A stretch of DNA of 22,265 bases, taken from positions 1,744-24,008 of the forward strand of contig DEHW01000009.1 of assembly GCA_002352135.1 (NCBI GenBank), given 5' to 3'. Below are positions 10,332 through 18,645 of the stretch, in pieces; position 1 is the first letter of the stretch; each line of letters begins with the position of its first letter. The notes beneath the pieces are model-generated. The model did not search any database, was not told the DNA's origin, and saw only the letters and a program-made list of their open reading frames with translations. Both the position numbers and the translations under genes were made by a program. This DNA is from Lysobacterales bacterium UBA2790 (GTDB lineage Bacteria > Pseudomonadota > Gammaproteobacteria > Xanthomonadales > Xanthomonadaceae).

Positions 10332-10360
10332 GCGACAACTTGAATTTGCCGCGCTATAAT
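10332..10360 (+). promoter_or_regulatory. tRNA-Pro promoter
   Basis: A consensus TATAAT (10355-10360) is preceded after 17 bases by GCGACA (10332-10337), four of six -35 matches. The -10 is followed by the GC-rich discriminator GCGCGGCCCGG, as in stable-RNA promoters under stringent control. The predicted start near 10367 would give a leader of about 37 nt before the tRNA. Confidence 0.7.
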
Positions 10361-10403
10361 GCGCGGCCCGGCGAGCGCTTCAGCTTGCGGGGATGCAACA
10401 TGT

Positions 10404-10480
10404 CGGGGCGTAGCGCAGCCTGGTAGCGCATTTGCCTGGGGGGCAAAGGGTCGTCGGTTCAAATCCGGCCGCCCCGACCA
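10404..10480 (+). tRNA. tRNA-Pro(GGG)
   Basis: A 77-nt tRNA with encoded CCA. The acceptor strands are CGGGGCG and CGCCCCG. The D arm contains TAGCGCAGCCTGGTAGCGC, the anticodon stem TTTGC/GCAAA encloses the loop CTGGGGG with anticodon GGG at 10438-10440, and the T arm contains GGTTCAAATCC. GGG reads proline CCC and CCU codons. A T-rich run TTTTCTTT immediately after CCA (10481-10488) may end transcription. A tRNA-Pro after the ihfA-merR pair is a familiar arrangement, and no integrated element is seen at its 3' end. Confidence 0.97.
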
Positions 10481-10593
10481 TTTTCTTTCAGCGTGATGGT
10501 GATTCGAGCCTCATGTACTCGCTCCAGCGGCTCGCTGCGTGGCAGCCCAGTGAGTTCGCTTCAGTCCTCAGAGCTTCGCCTTCGTCCCCTCCG

Positions 10594-10827
10594 CTACGCT
10601 TGCGTGTCCGCTCGCGCTCGCTGCGTAAGCAGGTACCAGAGCCCATAGCCCAGTCCCAACACCAACCACGCCAGCACGGTGATCTTGACAAAGCTCGCGA
10701 TGGACGCCTTTCCACACCAGTCGCCCAAGGTAGGCGTGGGACCGTCACAGCCGAAGGCGAGGATCGCAAAGGCGATACCCGGGCCCAGGTGTAGAAAGCT
10801 CAGCGCGAGAATCACCATCCGCAACAT
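10594..10827 (-). CDS. Small inner-membrane protein, unknown function
   Basis: A 77-aa protein not recognised as a named family. Two hydrophobic segments are clear: about 4-25 (MVILALSFLHLGPGIAFAI) and 46-67 (FVKITVLAWLVLGLGYGLW). A short loop between them contains two cysteines (27 and 38) in GCDG and DWCGK, and a basic C-terminus follows (TQRARAD). This predicts a two-helix membrane hairpin. The start is supported by AGGAG about eight bases upstream on the minus strand. It lies alone between the tRNA and the hemE terminator, so it likely has its own promoter, which could not be identified. Confidence 0.65.
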   Translation of the reverse strand: MLRMVILALSFLHLGPGIAFAILAFGCDGPTPTLGDWCGKASIASFVKITVLAWLVLGLGYGLWYLLTQRARADTQA

Positions 10828-10951
10828 GCCTCAACTCCTAAGCCCGAAGTGGATCAGTGCATTTTCGACGGAACGGGGCGCGCTTGCATACGGACGGGTC
10901 TGATCGGCGTGGGTGTCAGAGGTGCTCACGCCGCCGTCGCACCGATAGCAG

Positions 10952-10983
10952 AAACAAAACGGGAAGCCTATTGGGCTTCCCGT
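10952..10983 (-). terminator. Rho-independent terminator downstream of hemE
   Basis: On the minus strand a perfect 10-bp stem (ACGGGAAGCC / GGCTTCCCGT, 5-nt loop) is followed by TTTGTTTC. It lies about 140 bp after the hemE stop and should end the aroK-aroB-WGR-hemE transcript. The plus strand lacks a T-tract after the stem. Confidence 0.85.
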
Positions 10984-11120
10984 AAAACCGGATCGGAGCC
11001 GGCATTATTCTTACTGTTTTCGCATCAGGGGCGTGTCCGGCAATGCCGTGAACACGAGCCAATGTTAGAACAGTGTTATTTCTTCCGCAAGTGTCTAGAA
11101 AAGTGCCATAACCATTTGAT

Positions 11121-12194
11121 TTAAATGGAGTAAATCCGTGCGGAATGCTCGTGCACGGCGTCCACCAGCACGCGAACCAGCTCGGGATTCATGTCCGGCG
11201 ACACGCCGTGACCGAGGTTGAAGACATGGCCGGGGCCGTGACCATACGACTCCAGTGTGGTCGCGACTTCCCGGCGGATGGTATCCGCGTCGGCATACAG
11301 CGTGATTGGATCAAGATTGCCTTGCAGCGCTACGCGGCCACCTGTGCGCGCACGGGCTTCGCCGAGGTCGACCAACCAGTCGACACCCAGCGCTTCCGCG
11401 CCAGTGCTCGCGAGTTCTTCCAAATAGGCGGCGTTGCCCTTGCCAAACAGAATCAAGGGCGTGTTCTCCGCGCCTTGACCGCGGTCCAGTTCGGCGGCAA
11501 TGCGCGCCATGTAGCGCAAAGAAAATTCCCGATACAAACGCGGCGACAGCACCCCTCCCCAGGTATCGAACACCTGCAGGGCCTGTGCACCGGCCGCGCG
11601 CTGTGCGGCGAGGTAGGCAATGACTGCATCCGTCGTGACTTCAAGCAATTGGTGCAGCGCCTTCGGTTCGTTGAGCGCCATCGCCTTGATGCGGGAGAAG
11701 TTTTCCGACCCGCCGCCTTCCACCATGTAGCAGGCCAATGTCCACGGACTGCCGGAAAACCCAATCAGCGGGACTCTGCCCTGCAACTCCCGACGAATCA
11801 GCGTGACGGCATCTATCACATAGCCGAGCTCCTGCGCCATATCGGGTACGGCCAGTCGGTCTACATCGGCCTGTGTGCGGATGGGGCGTTCAAACTTGGG
11901 GCCTTCACCCTCAGCGAAATACAGACCTAGGCCCATTGCATCCGGCACGGTCAGAATGTCGGAGAACAGGATCGCGGCATCCAGCTCAAAACGATCCAGT
12001 GGTTGCAGCGTCACTTCGCAAGCCAGTTCGGGCGTTTTGGCGAGGGCCAGAAAGCTGCCGGCGCGAGCGCGGGTGGCGCGATATTCGGGTAAATATCGCC
12101 CCGCCTGCCGCATGATCCACACCGGGGTGGCATCGACAGGTTGGCGGCGCAGTGCGCGCAGGAAACGATCATTCTTCAGGGGGGCAAAGTTCAT
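11121..12194 (-). CDS. hemE: Uroporphyrinogen decarboxylase
   Basis: A cytoplasmic enzyme that removes four carboxyl groups from uroporphyrinogen III to give coproporphyrinogen III in heme synthesis. The 357-aa product matches the family length. Visible signatures are [16 protein letters not shown] (24-39), which includes the substrate-binding arginines 29 and 33, [17 protein letters not shown] (75-91) with the essential Asp79, [19 protein letters not shown] (145-163) and, near the end, ALQGNLDP and NLGHGV. The start ATG overlaps the stop of the preceding WGR-like gene by four bases (ATGA), indicating translational coupling. It is the last gene of the aroK-aroB-WGR-hemE cluster. Confidence 0.98.
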   Translation of the reverse strand: MNFAPLKNDRFLRALRRQPVDATPVWIMRQAGRYLPEYRATRARAGSFLALAKTPELACEVTLQPLDRFELDAAILFSDILTVPDAMGLGLYFAEGEGPKFERPIRTQADVDRLAVPDMAQELGYVIDAVTLIRRELQGRVPLIGFSGSPWTLACYMVEGGGSENFSRIKAMALNEPKALHQLLEVTTDAVIAYLAAQRAAGAQALQVFDTWGGVLSPRLYREFSLRYMARIAAELDRGQGAENTPLILFGKGNAAYLEELASTGAEALGVDWLVDLGEARARTGGRVALQGNLDPITLYADADTIRREVATTLESYGHGPGHVFNLGHGVSPDMNPELVRVLVDAVHEHSARIYSI

Positions 12195-12448
12195 GGACGT
12201 GGGGCCTCTGCGCCTTCGGCAAACATCACTCGAAAGCCGCGTTTCAGTTGTTGGTCGCGTGCCGCTTCGAAGGCCGAAATGGCCAGGGACGCGTCGGTAA
12301 AAATGTCGCGCTTGCGGGTGCTGCGTCCACCCATCAATCCAGATTCCCGGTCGAGGAACCAGCCGCCGAACAGATCCTGTTCAAGACTGAGTTTGACGAA
12401 TTTCGGATTCTCGCCGGCGACAGGCGGTTGCTGAAGAAAGATGCGCAT
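12191..12448 (-). CDS. WGR-like domain protein
   Basis: An 85-aa protein resembling the WGR domain seen in poly(ADP-ribose) polymerases and some bacterial regulators. It is nearly all one domain: a beta-rich start ([29 protein letters not shown]), the [14 protein letters not shown] segment in place of the canonical WGRIG, and the helical end [24 protein letters not shown] domains bind nucleic acids in the cases studied, but the role of the stand-alone form is unknown. It lies between aroB and hemE, overlapping the hemE start by four bases. Family assignment is by pattern only. Confidence 0.75.
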   Translation of the reverse strand: MRIFLQQPPVAGENPKFVKLSLEQDLFGGWFLDRESGLMGGRSTRKRDIFTDASLAISAFEAARDQQLKRGFRVMFAEGAEAPRP

Positions 12449-12500
12449 GCCTACATTCTATCCAGCGCGGGCCCTGTCGCGATGCATTGCGCTGTTGGAT

Positions 12501-13583
12501 TCATGCCCTCAGCACGGCAAGGACATTGGATTCCGGAATGTCGCGCACGATCTCAGCATGGCCGATGCCTCGCCAAAGGATCAGTCGAAGCGCACCGGAC
12601 AGCGATTTCTTGTCGAGACGCATCAGCTCCAGCAGATAGGCCGGTGTGTGCCCACCCGGCAGTTCAACGGGTAGTTGCAAACGGCGAAGCAGTGCGCCCA
12701 GACGATCGCTGTCATGAACCGTCGAACGCCCCAGTTGTGCAGACAGTCGTGCCGCCAGCAGCATGCCGATGGATACGGCTTCGCCATGCAAGAGGCTGCC
12801 GTACTCGGTGGCGGTTTCCAGCGCGTGACCGAAGGTATGTCCGAAGTTGAGAAGGGCACGATCACCTTGCTCGGTTTCGTCGCGAGCGACGACGTTTGCC
12901 TTGTGTTGGCAACTGCGCAGGATCGCCTCAATGATGACCTCGTCGCGACGGGCCAGCAGGTCTGTCGTGTGATCCTCAAGCCAGGCGAAAAACCCCTCGT
13001 CAAAGATCGCGCCGTATTTGACGACCTCGGCGAGACCCGCAGACAGTTCCCGTTGCGGTAGCGTGCTCAGTGTCGTGATGTCGGCGATCACAGCACGTGG
13101 TTGGTGAAAGGCGCCGACCAGATTCTTTCCTTCCGGCAGGTCGACCGCCGTTTTGCCGCCGACCGAAGAGTCGACCATGGCCAACAACGTGGTCGGCATC
13201 TGCACGAAGTCGATACCGCGCATCCAGCAGGCCGCAGCGAAGCCCGCCAGATCACCAACAACGCCGCCACCAAGCGCAACCACGCAGGCATCGCGATTGG
13301 CGCGCAGCATGGCAAGTGCATGCAGGGCCTCTGAAAAGCGCAACATTGTTTTTTCCTGCTCCCCAGGTGGTAGCACCAACTGGCCCACCTGGCGCCCATC
13401 GCTCTGCAAGGCCTCATCAATCGGCGGGAGATAGTGCGGCGCGACGTTTTCATCGCTGATCACCAGCACCTGTTTGCCGCGCAGGTAGGGCAACCAGAGT
13501 TCCTTGTTGGTCAGCAGTCCGCTGCCAACATGAATCGGATAGCGGCGCTGGGCGAGATCGACGTGCAGTGTTTGCATGTTCAT
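12501..13583 (-). CDS. aroB: 3-dehydroquinate synthase
   Basis: The second enzyme of the shikimate pathway; it converts DAHP to 3-dehydroquinate with NAD and a divalent metal. From the ATG at 13583 the product is 360 aa (362 in E. coli). The NAD-binding [11 protein letters not shown] (105-115), [18 protein letters not shown] (131-148) and the metal ligands E186 (GLAEVVKYG), H249 ([11 protein letters not shown]) and H266 ([11 protein letters not shown]) are visible at E. coli-like spacing. The open frame continues upstream to 13925, but that extension overlaps aroK and is not AroB-like. The ATG shares four bases (ATGA) with the aroK stop, indicating coupling. Confidence 0.97.
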   Translation of the reverse strand: MNMQTLHVDLAQRRYPIHVGSGLLTNKELWLPYLRGKQVLVISDENVAPHYLPPIDEALQSDGRQVGQLVLPPGEQEKTMLRFSEALHALAMLRANRDACVVALGGGVVGDLAGFAAACWMRGIDFVQMPTTLLAMVDSSVGGKTAVDLPEGKNLVGAFHQPRAVIADITTLSTLPQRELSAGLAEVVKYGAIFDEGFFAWLEDHTTDLLARRDEVIIEAILRSCQHKANVVARDETEQGDRALLNFGHTFGHALETATEYGSLLHGEAVSIGMLLAARLSAQLGRSTVHDSDRLGALLRRLQLPVELPGGHTPAYLLELMRLDKKSLSGALRLILWRGIGHAEIVRDIPESNVLAVLRA

Positions 13584-14134
13584 TGCGCCACGGTGCCCGA
13601 ACTCTGTTCGCGCTTCCAACGTCGATTCAGCACATGGCAGAGGCGATCCGCCGCCTGACTGGCGTGCGCTTGGTCGGACTCGAAGACCAGATCGGCGGTT
13701 TCCCGGTACAGCGGACCACGGACTCTTGCCATTTCCTGCAGGCGCGAGTCGCGGTCGGGCGTGGCCAGCAAAGGGCGTGATGTGTCGTGTCGAAGGCGCT
13801 GCAACTGCTGCTCGACTGATGTCCGCAGGTAGACCACAAAGCCGCTTCGCCGCAGTAAATCGCGGTTTTGCGCAAGCAACACGGCACCGCCACCGGTTGC
13901 AATGACGCAGTCGGATTGCGAACACAGTGTGGTCAGCGCTTCGAATTCCCGACGGCGGAATAGGCCTTCGCCTTCCATCTCGAAAATGACATTGATAGAG
14001 GCACCCGCTTGTCGTTCGATTTCCTGGTCGGCGTCAAAGAACGCCAGGCCAAATCGTTTCGCCAAGCGCTTGCCTATCGTGCTTTTCCCTGCGCCCATCG
14101 GGCCGATCAGGATGAGATTCGACGCCGGATTCAT
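13580..14134 (-). CDS. aroK: Shikimate kinase
   Basis: Phosphorylates shikimate at the 3-hydroxyl using ATP. The 184-aa product has the Walker A loop GPMGAGKST (11-19), the shikimate-binding Asp in FFDADQEIE (33-40), FRRREFEAL (59-67), the GGG motif (81-83) in ATGGGAVL and the lid arginine in SRPLL (119-123). No Shine-Dalgarno is visible before the ATG. A palindromic -10-like sequence ends seven bases upstream, so a leaderless transcript is possible. It leads the aroK-aroB-WGR-hemE cluster and is divergent from the exosortase gene. aroK or aroL cannot be told apart from sequence alone; linkage to aroB favours aroK. Confidence 0.95.
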   Translation of the reverse strand: MNPASNLILIGPMGAGKSTIGKRLAKRFGLAFFDADQEIERQAGASINVIFEMEGEGLFRRREFEALTTLCSQSDCVIATGGGAVLLAQNRDLLRRSGFVVYLRTSVEQQLQRLRHDTSRPLLATPDRDSRLQEMARVRGPLYRETADLVFESDQAHASQAADRLCHVLNRRWKREQSSGTVAQ

Positions 14135-14140
14135 GCGGCG

Positions 14141-14150
14141 ATGCTAGCAT
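14141..14150. promoter_or_regulatory. Palindromic extended -10-like site between aroK and xrtH
   Basis: ATGCTAGCAT is a perfect 10-bp palindrome in the divergent gap. Both strands read TGC-TAGCAT, an extended -10 with four of six hexamer matches. On the plus strand it would start RNA near 14157, 26 nt before the exosortase ATG. On the minus strand it would start near 14134, the first base of aroK. No -35 was recognised on either side. It could instead be an operator. Confidence 0.3.
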
Positions 14151-14182
14151 TGCCGACTGACGTCTTTCGGGTGCTCCCCTCA

Positions 14183-14695
14183 ATGCTGCGATTCTTTGTC
14201 CTGTTCATGGGCTTGCTGGTTGCGATGTTCTCGTTCCGCATCACCGAGTTCGCTCATGAGTATTTCACGTTGCCATTCACCAGTGTGCTGGCGGCGGTCA
14301 GCACCAACTTGATCACTCTTTTCGACAAGGACGTGTTGGCAACAGGCGATGTCATTCAAAGCCTCAGTACGGGTTTCGCGGTTCAGATCGCACCGGGCTG
14401 CGACGGCATCGAGGCTGTCATCATTCTGATCGCAGCTCTGGGGGCGTTCCCCGCACCTTGGCGGTTCAAGCTGTACGGCGCGGTGATCGGTTTTTTTGCC
14501 ATCCAGGCGCTCAACATCGTGCGCATCATCAGCCTGTTCTACCTCGGTCAGTGGGACCGGCACTGGTTTGACTGGTTTCACCTCTACCTGTGGCAGGCGC
14601 TCATCATTCTGGATGCGCTGGGCGTGTGGTTGATCTGGCTGCGCTATTTGCCAAAGCCTGCGCGAGCGAAGCCGGCATCCGGGACGAGCGCCTGA
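14183..14695 (+). CDS. xrtH: Exosortase H-type (XrtH-like) transpeptidase
   Basis: An integral membrane cysteine protease/transpeptidase of the exosortase family, expected to cut C-terminal sorting tails of exported proteins; XrtH works with IPTLxxWG-CTERM tails. From the ATG at 14183 the product is 170 aa. Catalytic-type residues are C73 in APGCDGIEAVIIL, R114 in NIVRIISLFYLGQW and H133 in WFHLYLWQA. Hydrophobic segments lie near 2-17, 75-90, 98-120 and 137-154. The frame is open further upstream, with an ATG at 14141 and a GTG at 14171, but no clear ribosome-binding site decides the start; the family begins close to MLRFF. No IPTL-tailed substrate is seen in the window. The subtype is from recalled family patterns. 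Confidence 0.82.
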   Translation: MLRFFVLFMGLLVAMFSFRITEFAHEYFTLPFTSVLAAVSTNLITLFDKDVLATGDVIQSLSTGFAVQIAPGCDGIEAVIILIAALGAFPAPWRFKLYGAVIGFFAIQALNIVRIISLFYLGQWDRHWFDWFHLYLWQALIILDALGVWLIWLRYLPKPARAKPASGTSA

Positions 14696-14717
14696 AGTTG
14701 CGCGCGATGGAGCATCG

Positions 14718-15566
14718 ATGCCGCACGCGTTGATTCTGGGCTGCGGTGACTTGGGTAGTCGGACCGCGCAGTTGTTGATTGCGGACGGCTATTCCGCTAC
14801 CGGTGTGCGTCGTCGACCATTTGTTTTGCCCGGAGGCGTTGCGCTGTCGCTTGATCTTGCCGATCCGCAAGCCATCGAACAGTTGCCGAGGCGCGCGGAC
14901 GTGGTCATTGTCGCGCTGACGCCCAGTCAGCGTACGCCAGAGGCCTACCGAGCCACCTACCTTGACCTGCCGCGCCTGGTTTCGCGGACCGTCACTGCGC
15001 CGCACTGGGTGTTCGTGTCCAGCACGGCAGTGTACGGGGAGCACCAGACGACACTGCCGGATCGCTGGATTGACGAGACCGTGTTGCCAGCGCCGGATCG
15101 CTTCAATGGCGAAGTGCTTCTCGCGGCAGAGCAACAACTACGCGCACAAGTCCCGCGTCTGACGGTTGTGCGCTGTTCGGGGCTATACGGACCGGGGCGC
15201 ACTGCGCTCATCGCGCGCGCTGCGCGCGGCGACAAGGGCGATTCGCAGTGGACCAACCGGATTCATATCGATGATGCGGCGCGCGCGGTTCATTGGTGCG
15301 TGACGGCAGGGTGTGTGCCTGAAAACGTCATCGCAACCGACCTGCTGCCGTCGGTGAGCGCCGACGTGCACAGTTGGATTTCCGCCCAGCAAAGCGGCGA
15401 ATGCCCGGAAACGGTTGTGTTGCACAGTCATGGGCAGGGCAGGCGCTTACGGCCCCAAGCGCTACTCGACGCAGGATTTGAGTGGCGCTTTCCGAGCTTT
15501 CGAGAGGGCTACCGCGAGTTGTTGAAAGCAAGCAACGATTCCCCGCAGGCTCCGCTGGCGTTATAG
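14718..15566 (+). CDS. YeeZ-like SDR-family protein
   Basis: A 282-aa extended short-chain dehydrogenase/reductase-type protein. A Rossmann fold starts with LILGCGDLGSR (5-15). It continues with SLDLADPQAIEQL (44-56), the strand DVVIVAL (61-67) and WVFVSSTAVYGEHQ (97-110), then GLYGPGR (155-161) and a late RIHIDDAARAVHW. It resembles E. coli YeeZ. The usual catalytic YxxxK is missing: the place is taken by RFNGEVLLAAEQQL (128-141), so it may bind NAD(P) without classical SDR chemistry. GGAG at 14709-14712 supports the start. It begins 22 bp after the exosortase stop and may share its transcript; a functional link is unproven. Confidence 0.85.
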   Translation: MPHALILGCGDLGSRTAQLLIADGYSATGVRRRPFVLPGGVALSLDLADPQAIEQLPRRADVVIVALTPSQRTPEAYRATYLDLPRLVSRTVTAPHWVFVSSTAVYGEHQTTLPDRWIDETVLPAPDRFNGEVLLAAEQQLRAQVPRLTVVRCSGLYGPGRTALIARAARGDKGDSQWTNRIHIDDAARAVHWCVTAGCVPENVIATDLLPSVSADVHSWISAQQSGECPETVVLHSHGQGRRLRPQALLDAGFEWRFPSFREGYRELLKASNDSPQAPLAL

Positions 15567-15616
15567 TGCCGTGACATTTGTTTTCCGTTGATCGCACGCC
15601 TTGAGGATGCCTTCAC

Positions 15617-16315
15617 ATGAGTGACAAGACGGGCCTGATCGGGCTGGTGGAGGACGACCCGGATCAGGCGGTGTTGTTCAGTTATTGGCTGGAGAATGCG
15701 GGTTACAACGTTCGGGTCTATCAGGATGCCGCTGACTTCCGTCGCAAGTTGGGTGTCGAGGCCGTTGACCTGTTGTTGCTCGACTGGAATCTGCCGGATG
15801 AGAGCGGGCTGGATGTTCTGAAATGGCTGCGTAGCGAGGGGCATACCAGGCTTCCCGTCATCTTCCTGACCGCACGCAACGATGAAGCCGACATTATCGA
15901 TGGCCTGAAGGCAGGTGCGGACGACTATCTAACCAAGCCTGCACGCCAAGGCGAGTTGCTAGCCCGTGTGGGAGCGATGCTGCGCCGCATGGGTCTGGTC
16001 AGCGAGGGCGGCACGGTGGAAGAGTTGCCACCCTATCGAATTGACTTCGGGAAGCGCCGCATAAGCCTGAATGAGCGGGATGTTGTCCTGACTGAGCGTG
16101 AGTTCGATCTGGCGGCATTCCTGTTTCGACGCCGTGGCCGAGTTGTCAGTCGCGATGCCTTGCTCGAAGGCGTCTGGAACATCCGCAATGATGTGGCAAC
16201 ACGGACGGTCGACACGCACATCAGCCGTTTGCGCAAGAAACTCGAGCTGGCCGGCGAACACGGCTGGCGCCTGAACGCGGTTTACCAGCACGGCTATCGA
16301 CTGGAAAGCCAGTAG
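15617..16315 (+). CDS. OmpR/PhoB-type response regulator
   Basis: A 232-aa two-domain regulator. The receiver domain (about 6-123) has the acidic pocket E12-D13-D14, phosphoacceptor D56 in LLLLDWNLP, T85 in VIFLTAR and K107 in DDYLTKPAR. A winged-helix DNA-binding domain (about 138-230) follows, with LTEREFDLAAFLFRRRGRVV, TRTVDTHISRLRKKLEL and the C-terminal hairpin WRLNAVYQHGYRLE. The start is supported by GAGGA about nine bases upstream. No histidine kinase gene is adjacent, so the partner and regulon are unknown. It lies 50 bp after the SDR gene and converges with dxs. Confidence 0.94.
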   Translation: MSDKTGLIGLVEDDPDQAVLFSYWLENAGYNVRVYQDAADFRRKLGVEAVDLLLLDWNLPDESGLDVLKWLRSEGHTRLPVIFLTARNDEADIIDGLKAGADDYLTKPARQGELLARVGAMLRRMGLVSEGGTVEELPPYRIDFGKRRISLNERDVVLTEREFDLAAFLFRRRGRVVSRDALLEGVWNIRNDVATRTVDTHISRLRKKLELAGEHGWRLNAVYQHGYRLESQ

Positions 16316-16341
16316 TTCAGCCGTACGATCCGGGGCTGAAC
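16315..16341. terminator. Possible hairpin between convergent regulator and dxs genes
   Basis: GTTCAGCC (16315-16322) pairs with GGCTGAAC (16334-16341), an 8-bp stem with an 11-nt loop, starting at the response-regulator stop. Neither strand has a T-tract after it. It may reduce collision of the converging transcripts, but it is weak as a Rho-independent terminator. Confidence 0.3.
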
Positions 16342-16363
16342 CAGTGCTTGCTCGATCAGTCGA

Positions 16364-18256
16364 TCAAGCGTTTGCTGCCATGGGCAAGGCGGGGAAACGA
16401 CGTCGGATGCTGTCGAGGATGCCAACGGTATCCAGACCGACTTGGCTGAGTAGTTGCTCTCGGCTGGCGTGCTCCAGATAGCAGTCAGGCAAGCCGAGCA
16501 TCAGCAAGGGCAGGGATATGCCCTCTTGTGCCAGCAGTTCCGCGACCGCCGATCCAGCGCCGCCCGCGATCGCGTTGTCTTCCAGCGTCACGAAGGCTTG
16601 ATGCGACTGGGAGAGTTCGAGCAGCAGAGCCCGATCCAGCGGGCGAATGAATCGCATGTTGACGACGGTCGCGTTCAATTCCTTGCCTGCAGATTCCGCG
16701 GCCGGCAGCATCGCGCCAAACGCCAATAGTGCGATGCCATGCCCACTGCGCCGCAGTTCGGCCTTACCCATCGCTATCGGCTCCAGGCTTTCGCCTGCCG
16801 CAATGCCCGTACCGCTGCCGCGCGGATAACGTACTGCGGCGGGGCCATCATGCAGGAAGCCAGCCGTGAGCATGTGTCGGCATTCGGCCTCGTCTGACGG
16901 GGCCATCACCACCATGTTGGGGATGCAGCGCAGGAAGCTCAGATCAAAGCTGCCAGCGTGGGTCGCGCCGTCGGGGCCGACGATGCCAGCGCGATCAATT
17001 GCAAACAAAACGTCGAGGTTTTGCAGTGCCACATCGTGGATCAGTTGGTCGTAAGCACGCTGCAAGAAGGTCGAGTAAATCGCCACGACCGGTTTGGCAC
17101 CCTCGCACGCCATACCGGCAGCCAAGGTCACCGCGTGCTGCTCGGCGATAGCCACGTCGAAGTAGCGATTCGGGTATTCCCTGCTGAAGCGCACCAGTCC
17201 CGAGCCTTCGCGCATCGCGGGAGTAATCGCCAGCAAGCGCGAATCCGCGTCAGCCATATCGCACAGCCAATCAGAAAAGACATCGGTATAGGTCGGTTTT
17301 TTCGCCGATGGCTTGGCGACCACGCCCGTCTCTGGATCAAATGGCCCGACGGCGTGCCAGGCAATCTGGTCTTCTTCCGCCAGTTCGAAGCCTTTGCCCT
17401 TGGTGGTGATGATGTGCAGCAGCTGCGGGCCGCGCATGGATTTGAGGGTGCGCAGAGCGGCCAGCAATGCAGGGAGATCATGGCCGTCGATGGGTCCGGT
17501 GTAGTGGAAGCCCATTTCCTCAAACAGGGTGGACGGCACGAACATGCCTTTCCAGTGTTCTTCCCAGCGGCGTACGAATCGGGCGGCTGCATTGCGTTTG
17601 TCGCCGAGTAGGCGCTTGCCGCCTTCGCGCATCGCATTGAGCGTTCGCGAGGCGGTCATACGGCCAAACATCTTGGTCATGCCGCCAACATTCTCCGAAA
17701 TCGACATGCGGTTGTCGTTGAGAACAACGAGCACATTCGGTTCCGGTTGCATGCCGCCAGCATGGTTGAGCGCCTCGTAGGCCATTCCTGCGGTCATCGC
17801 GCCATCGCCAATCACGGCGACGACTTGTCGCGGATCGCCTTGATGAGCGGCCGCAACAGCCATACCGAGCGCCGCCGAGATCGAGGTCGAGCTGTGGCCG
17901 ACGCCAAACGCATCGAACACCGATTCCTCGCGTTTGGGGAACGGCGCGACACCATCTTTCTGCTTGACAGTGTGAATAAGGTCGCGACGTCCGGTCAGGA
18001 TCTTGTGCGGGTAGCACTGGTGGCCGACGTCCCACACCAGACGATCTTCCGGCGTTTCAAACAACCAGTGCAGCGCTACCGTTAGTTCGACAACGCCAAG
18101 CCCTGCAGCGAAGTGGCCACCACTCCTGCCGACGGATTCGATCAGATAGGCGCGGAGTTCGGCAGCGAGCGCGGGCAGCTGGTCTTCGGGGAGCTGGCGC
18201 AATTCAGCCGGTGAGGCGACCGCTGACAGCAAAGGATAGCGCTGGACATCAATCAT
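16364..18256 (-). CDS. dxs: 1-deoxy-D-xylulose-5-phosphate synthase
   Basis: A thiamine diphosphate enzyme that joins pyruvate and glyceraldehyde 3-phosphate in the first step of the MEP isoprenoid pathway; its product also feeds thiamine and pyridoxal synthesis. The 630-aa product is close to the E. coli length. Visible features are [19 protein letters not shown] (41-59) with H48, [15 protein letters not shown] (76-90), the ThDP motif [18 protein letters not shown] (150-167) ending at NDN (180-182), and E372 in [17 protein letters not shown], the base that activates the cofactor. No Shine-Dalgarno is visible before the ATG. On the minus strand a GACAAT at 18268-18263 with TTGCCC 17 bases upstream could start RNA at or near the ATG. 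It is not next to ispA here. Confidence 0.97.
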   Translation of the reverse strand: MIDVQRYPLLSAVASPAELRQLPEDQLPALAAELRAYLIESVGRSGGHFAAGLGVVELTVALHWLFETPEDRLVWDVGHQCYPHKILTGRRDLIHTVKQKDGVAPFPKREESVFDAFGVGHSSTSISAALGMAVAAAHQGDPRQVVAVIGDGAMTAGMAYEALNHAGGMQPEPNVLVVLNDNRMSISENVGGMTKMFGRMTASRTLNAMREGGKRLLGDKRNAAARFVRRWEEHWKGMFVPSTLFEEMGFHYTGPIDGHDLPALLAALRTLKSMRGPQLLHIITTKGKGFELAEEDQIAWHAVGPFDPETGVVAKPSAKKPTYTDVFSDWLCDMADADSRLLAITPAMREGSGLVRFSREYPNRYFDVAIAEQHAVTLAAGMACEGAKPVVAIYSTFLQRAYDQLIHDVALQNLDVLFAIDRAGIVGPDGATHAGSFDLSFLRCIPNMVVMAPSDEAECRHMLTAGFLHDGPAAVRYPRGSGTGIAAGESLEPIAMGKAELRRSGHGIALLAFGAMLPAAESAGKELNATVVNMRFIRPLDRALLLELSQSHQAFVTLEDNAIAGGAGSAVAELLAQEGISLPLLMLGLPDCYLEHASREQLLSQVGLDTVGILDSIRRRFPALPMAANA

Positions 18257-18645
18257 CTGGAAATTGTCGGGTAGTCGCGCGCCAAGGGCAAGAAAACCGT
18301 GGCAAAGACTGAGAATGACCGTTCATCGCGCCACCGCGAGCAGTCATGTCCGTCCTTGGCGACTGCCACCGGCGCCAATCAAAGCCGGTGCCTGCGCACT
18401 CCGCCCGCCATCTCAAGGGGTCTAGTCGATGTGCCCGTGCCGCGTTGCCGTGACAATCACGTGGCGGCCCCTGGGCGGATGGCAGCCGAAACATTGCACT
18501 TTCCGATGGCGCTGCGACGGATTGCTCGTCGTGGCACAGTCACATTGCCATTGCCGCAGACACGGCCAGCGCGAAGGTTCCCGAGAGGCACCCCACGCGC
18601 CATGATCCGCGTTCAATCGCGCTGTTGTGCAAACACCATGGGCAG
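18257..18645. other. 389-bp region without a convincing gene
   Basis: This stretch separates dxs from the receiver-like gene downstream on the map. Short frames on both strands are rich in Arg, Ser, Pro and His with no recognisable family or ribosome-binding site. A 7-bp inverted repeat CACCGGC/GCCGGTG (18367-18373/18384-18390) has no T-tract on either side. The dxs promoter presumably lies here. No repeat, tRNA or mobile-element sign was seen. Confidence 0.5.

Noticed and set aside
10404..10490. Possible integration site at the tRNA-Pro 3' end
   Set aside because: No direct repeat of the tRNA 3' end and no integrase or phage gene was seen in the window.
13584..13925. N-terminal extension of the aroB frame
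   Set aside because: It overlaps aroK entirely, is Arg-rich and does not resemble AroB; the ATG overlapping the aroK stop is the family start.
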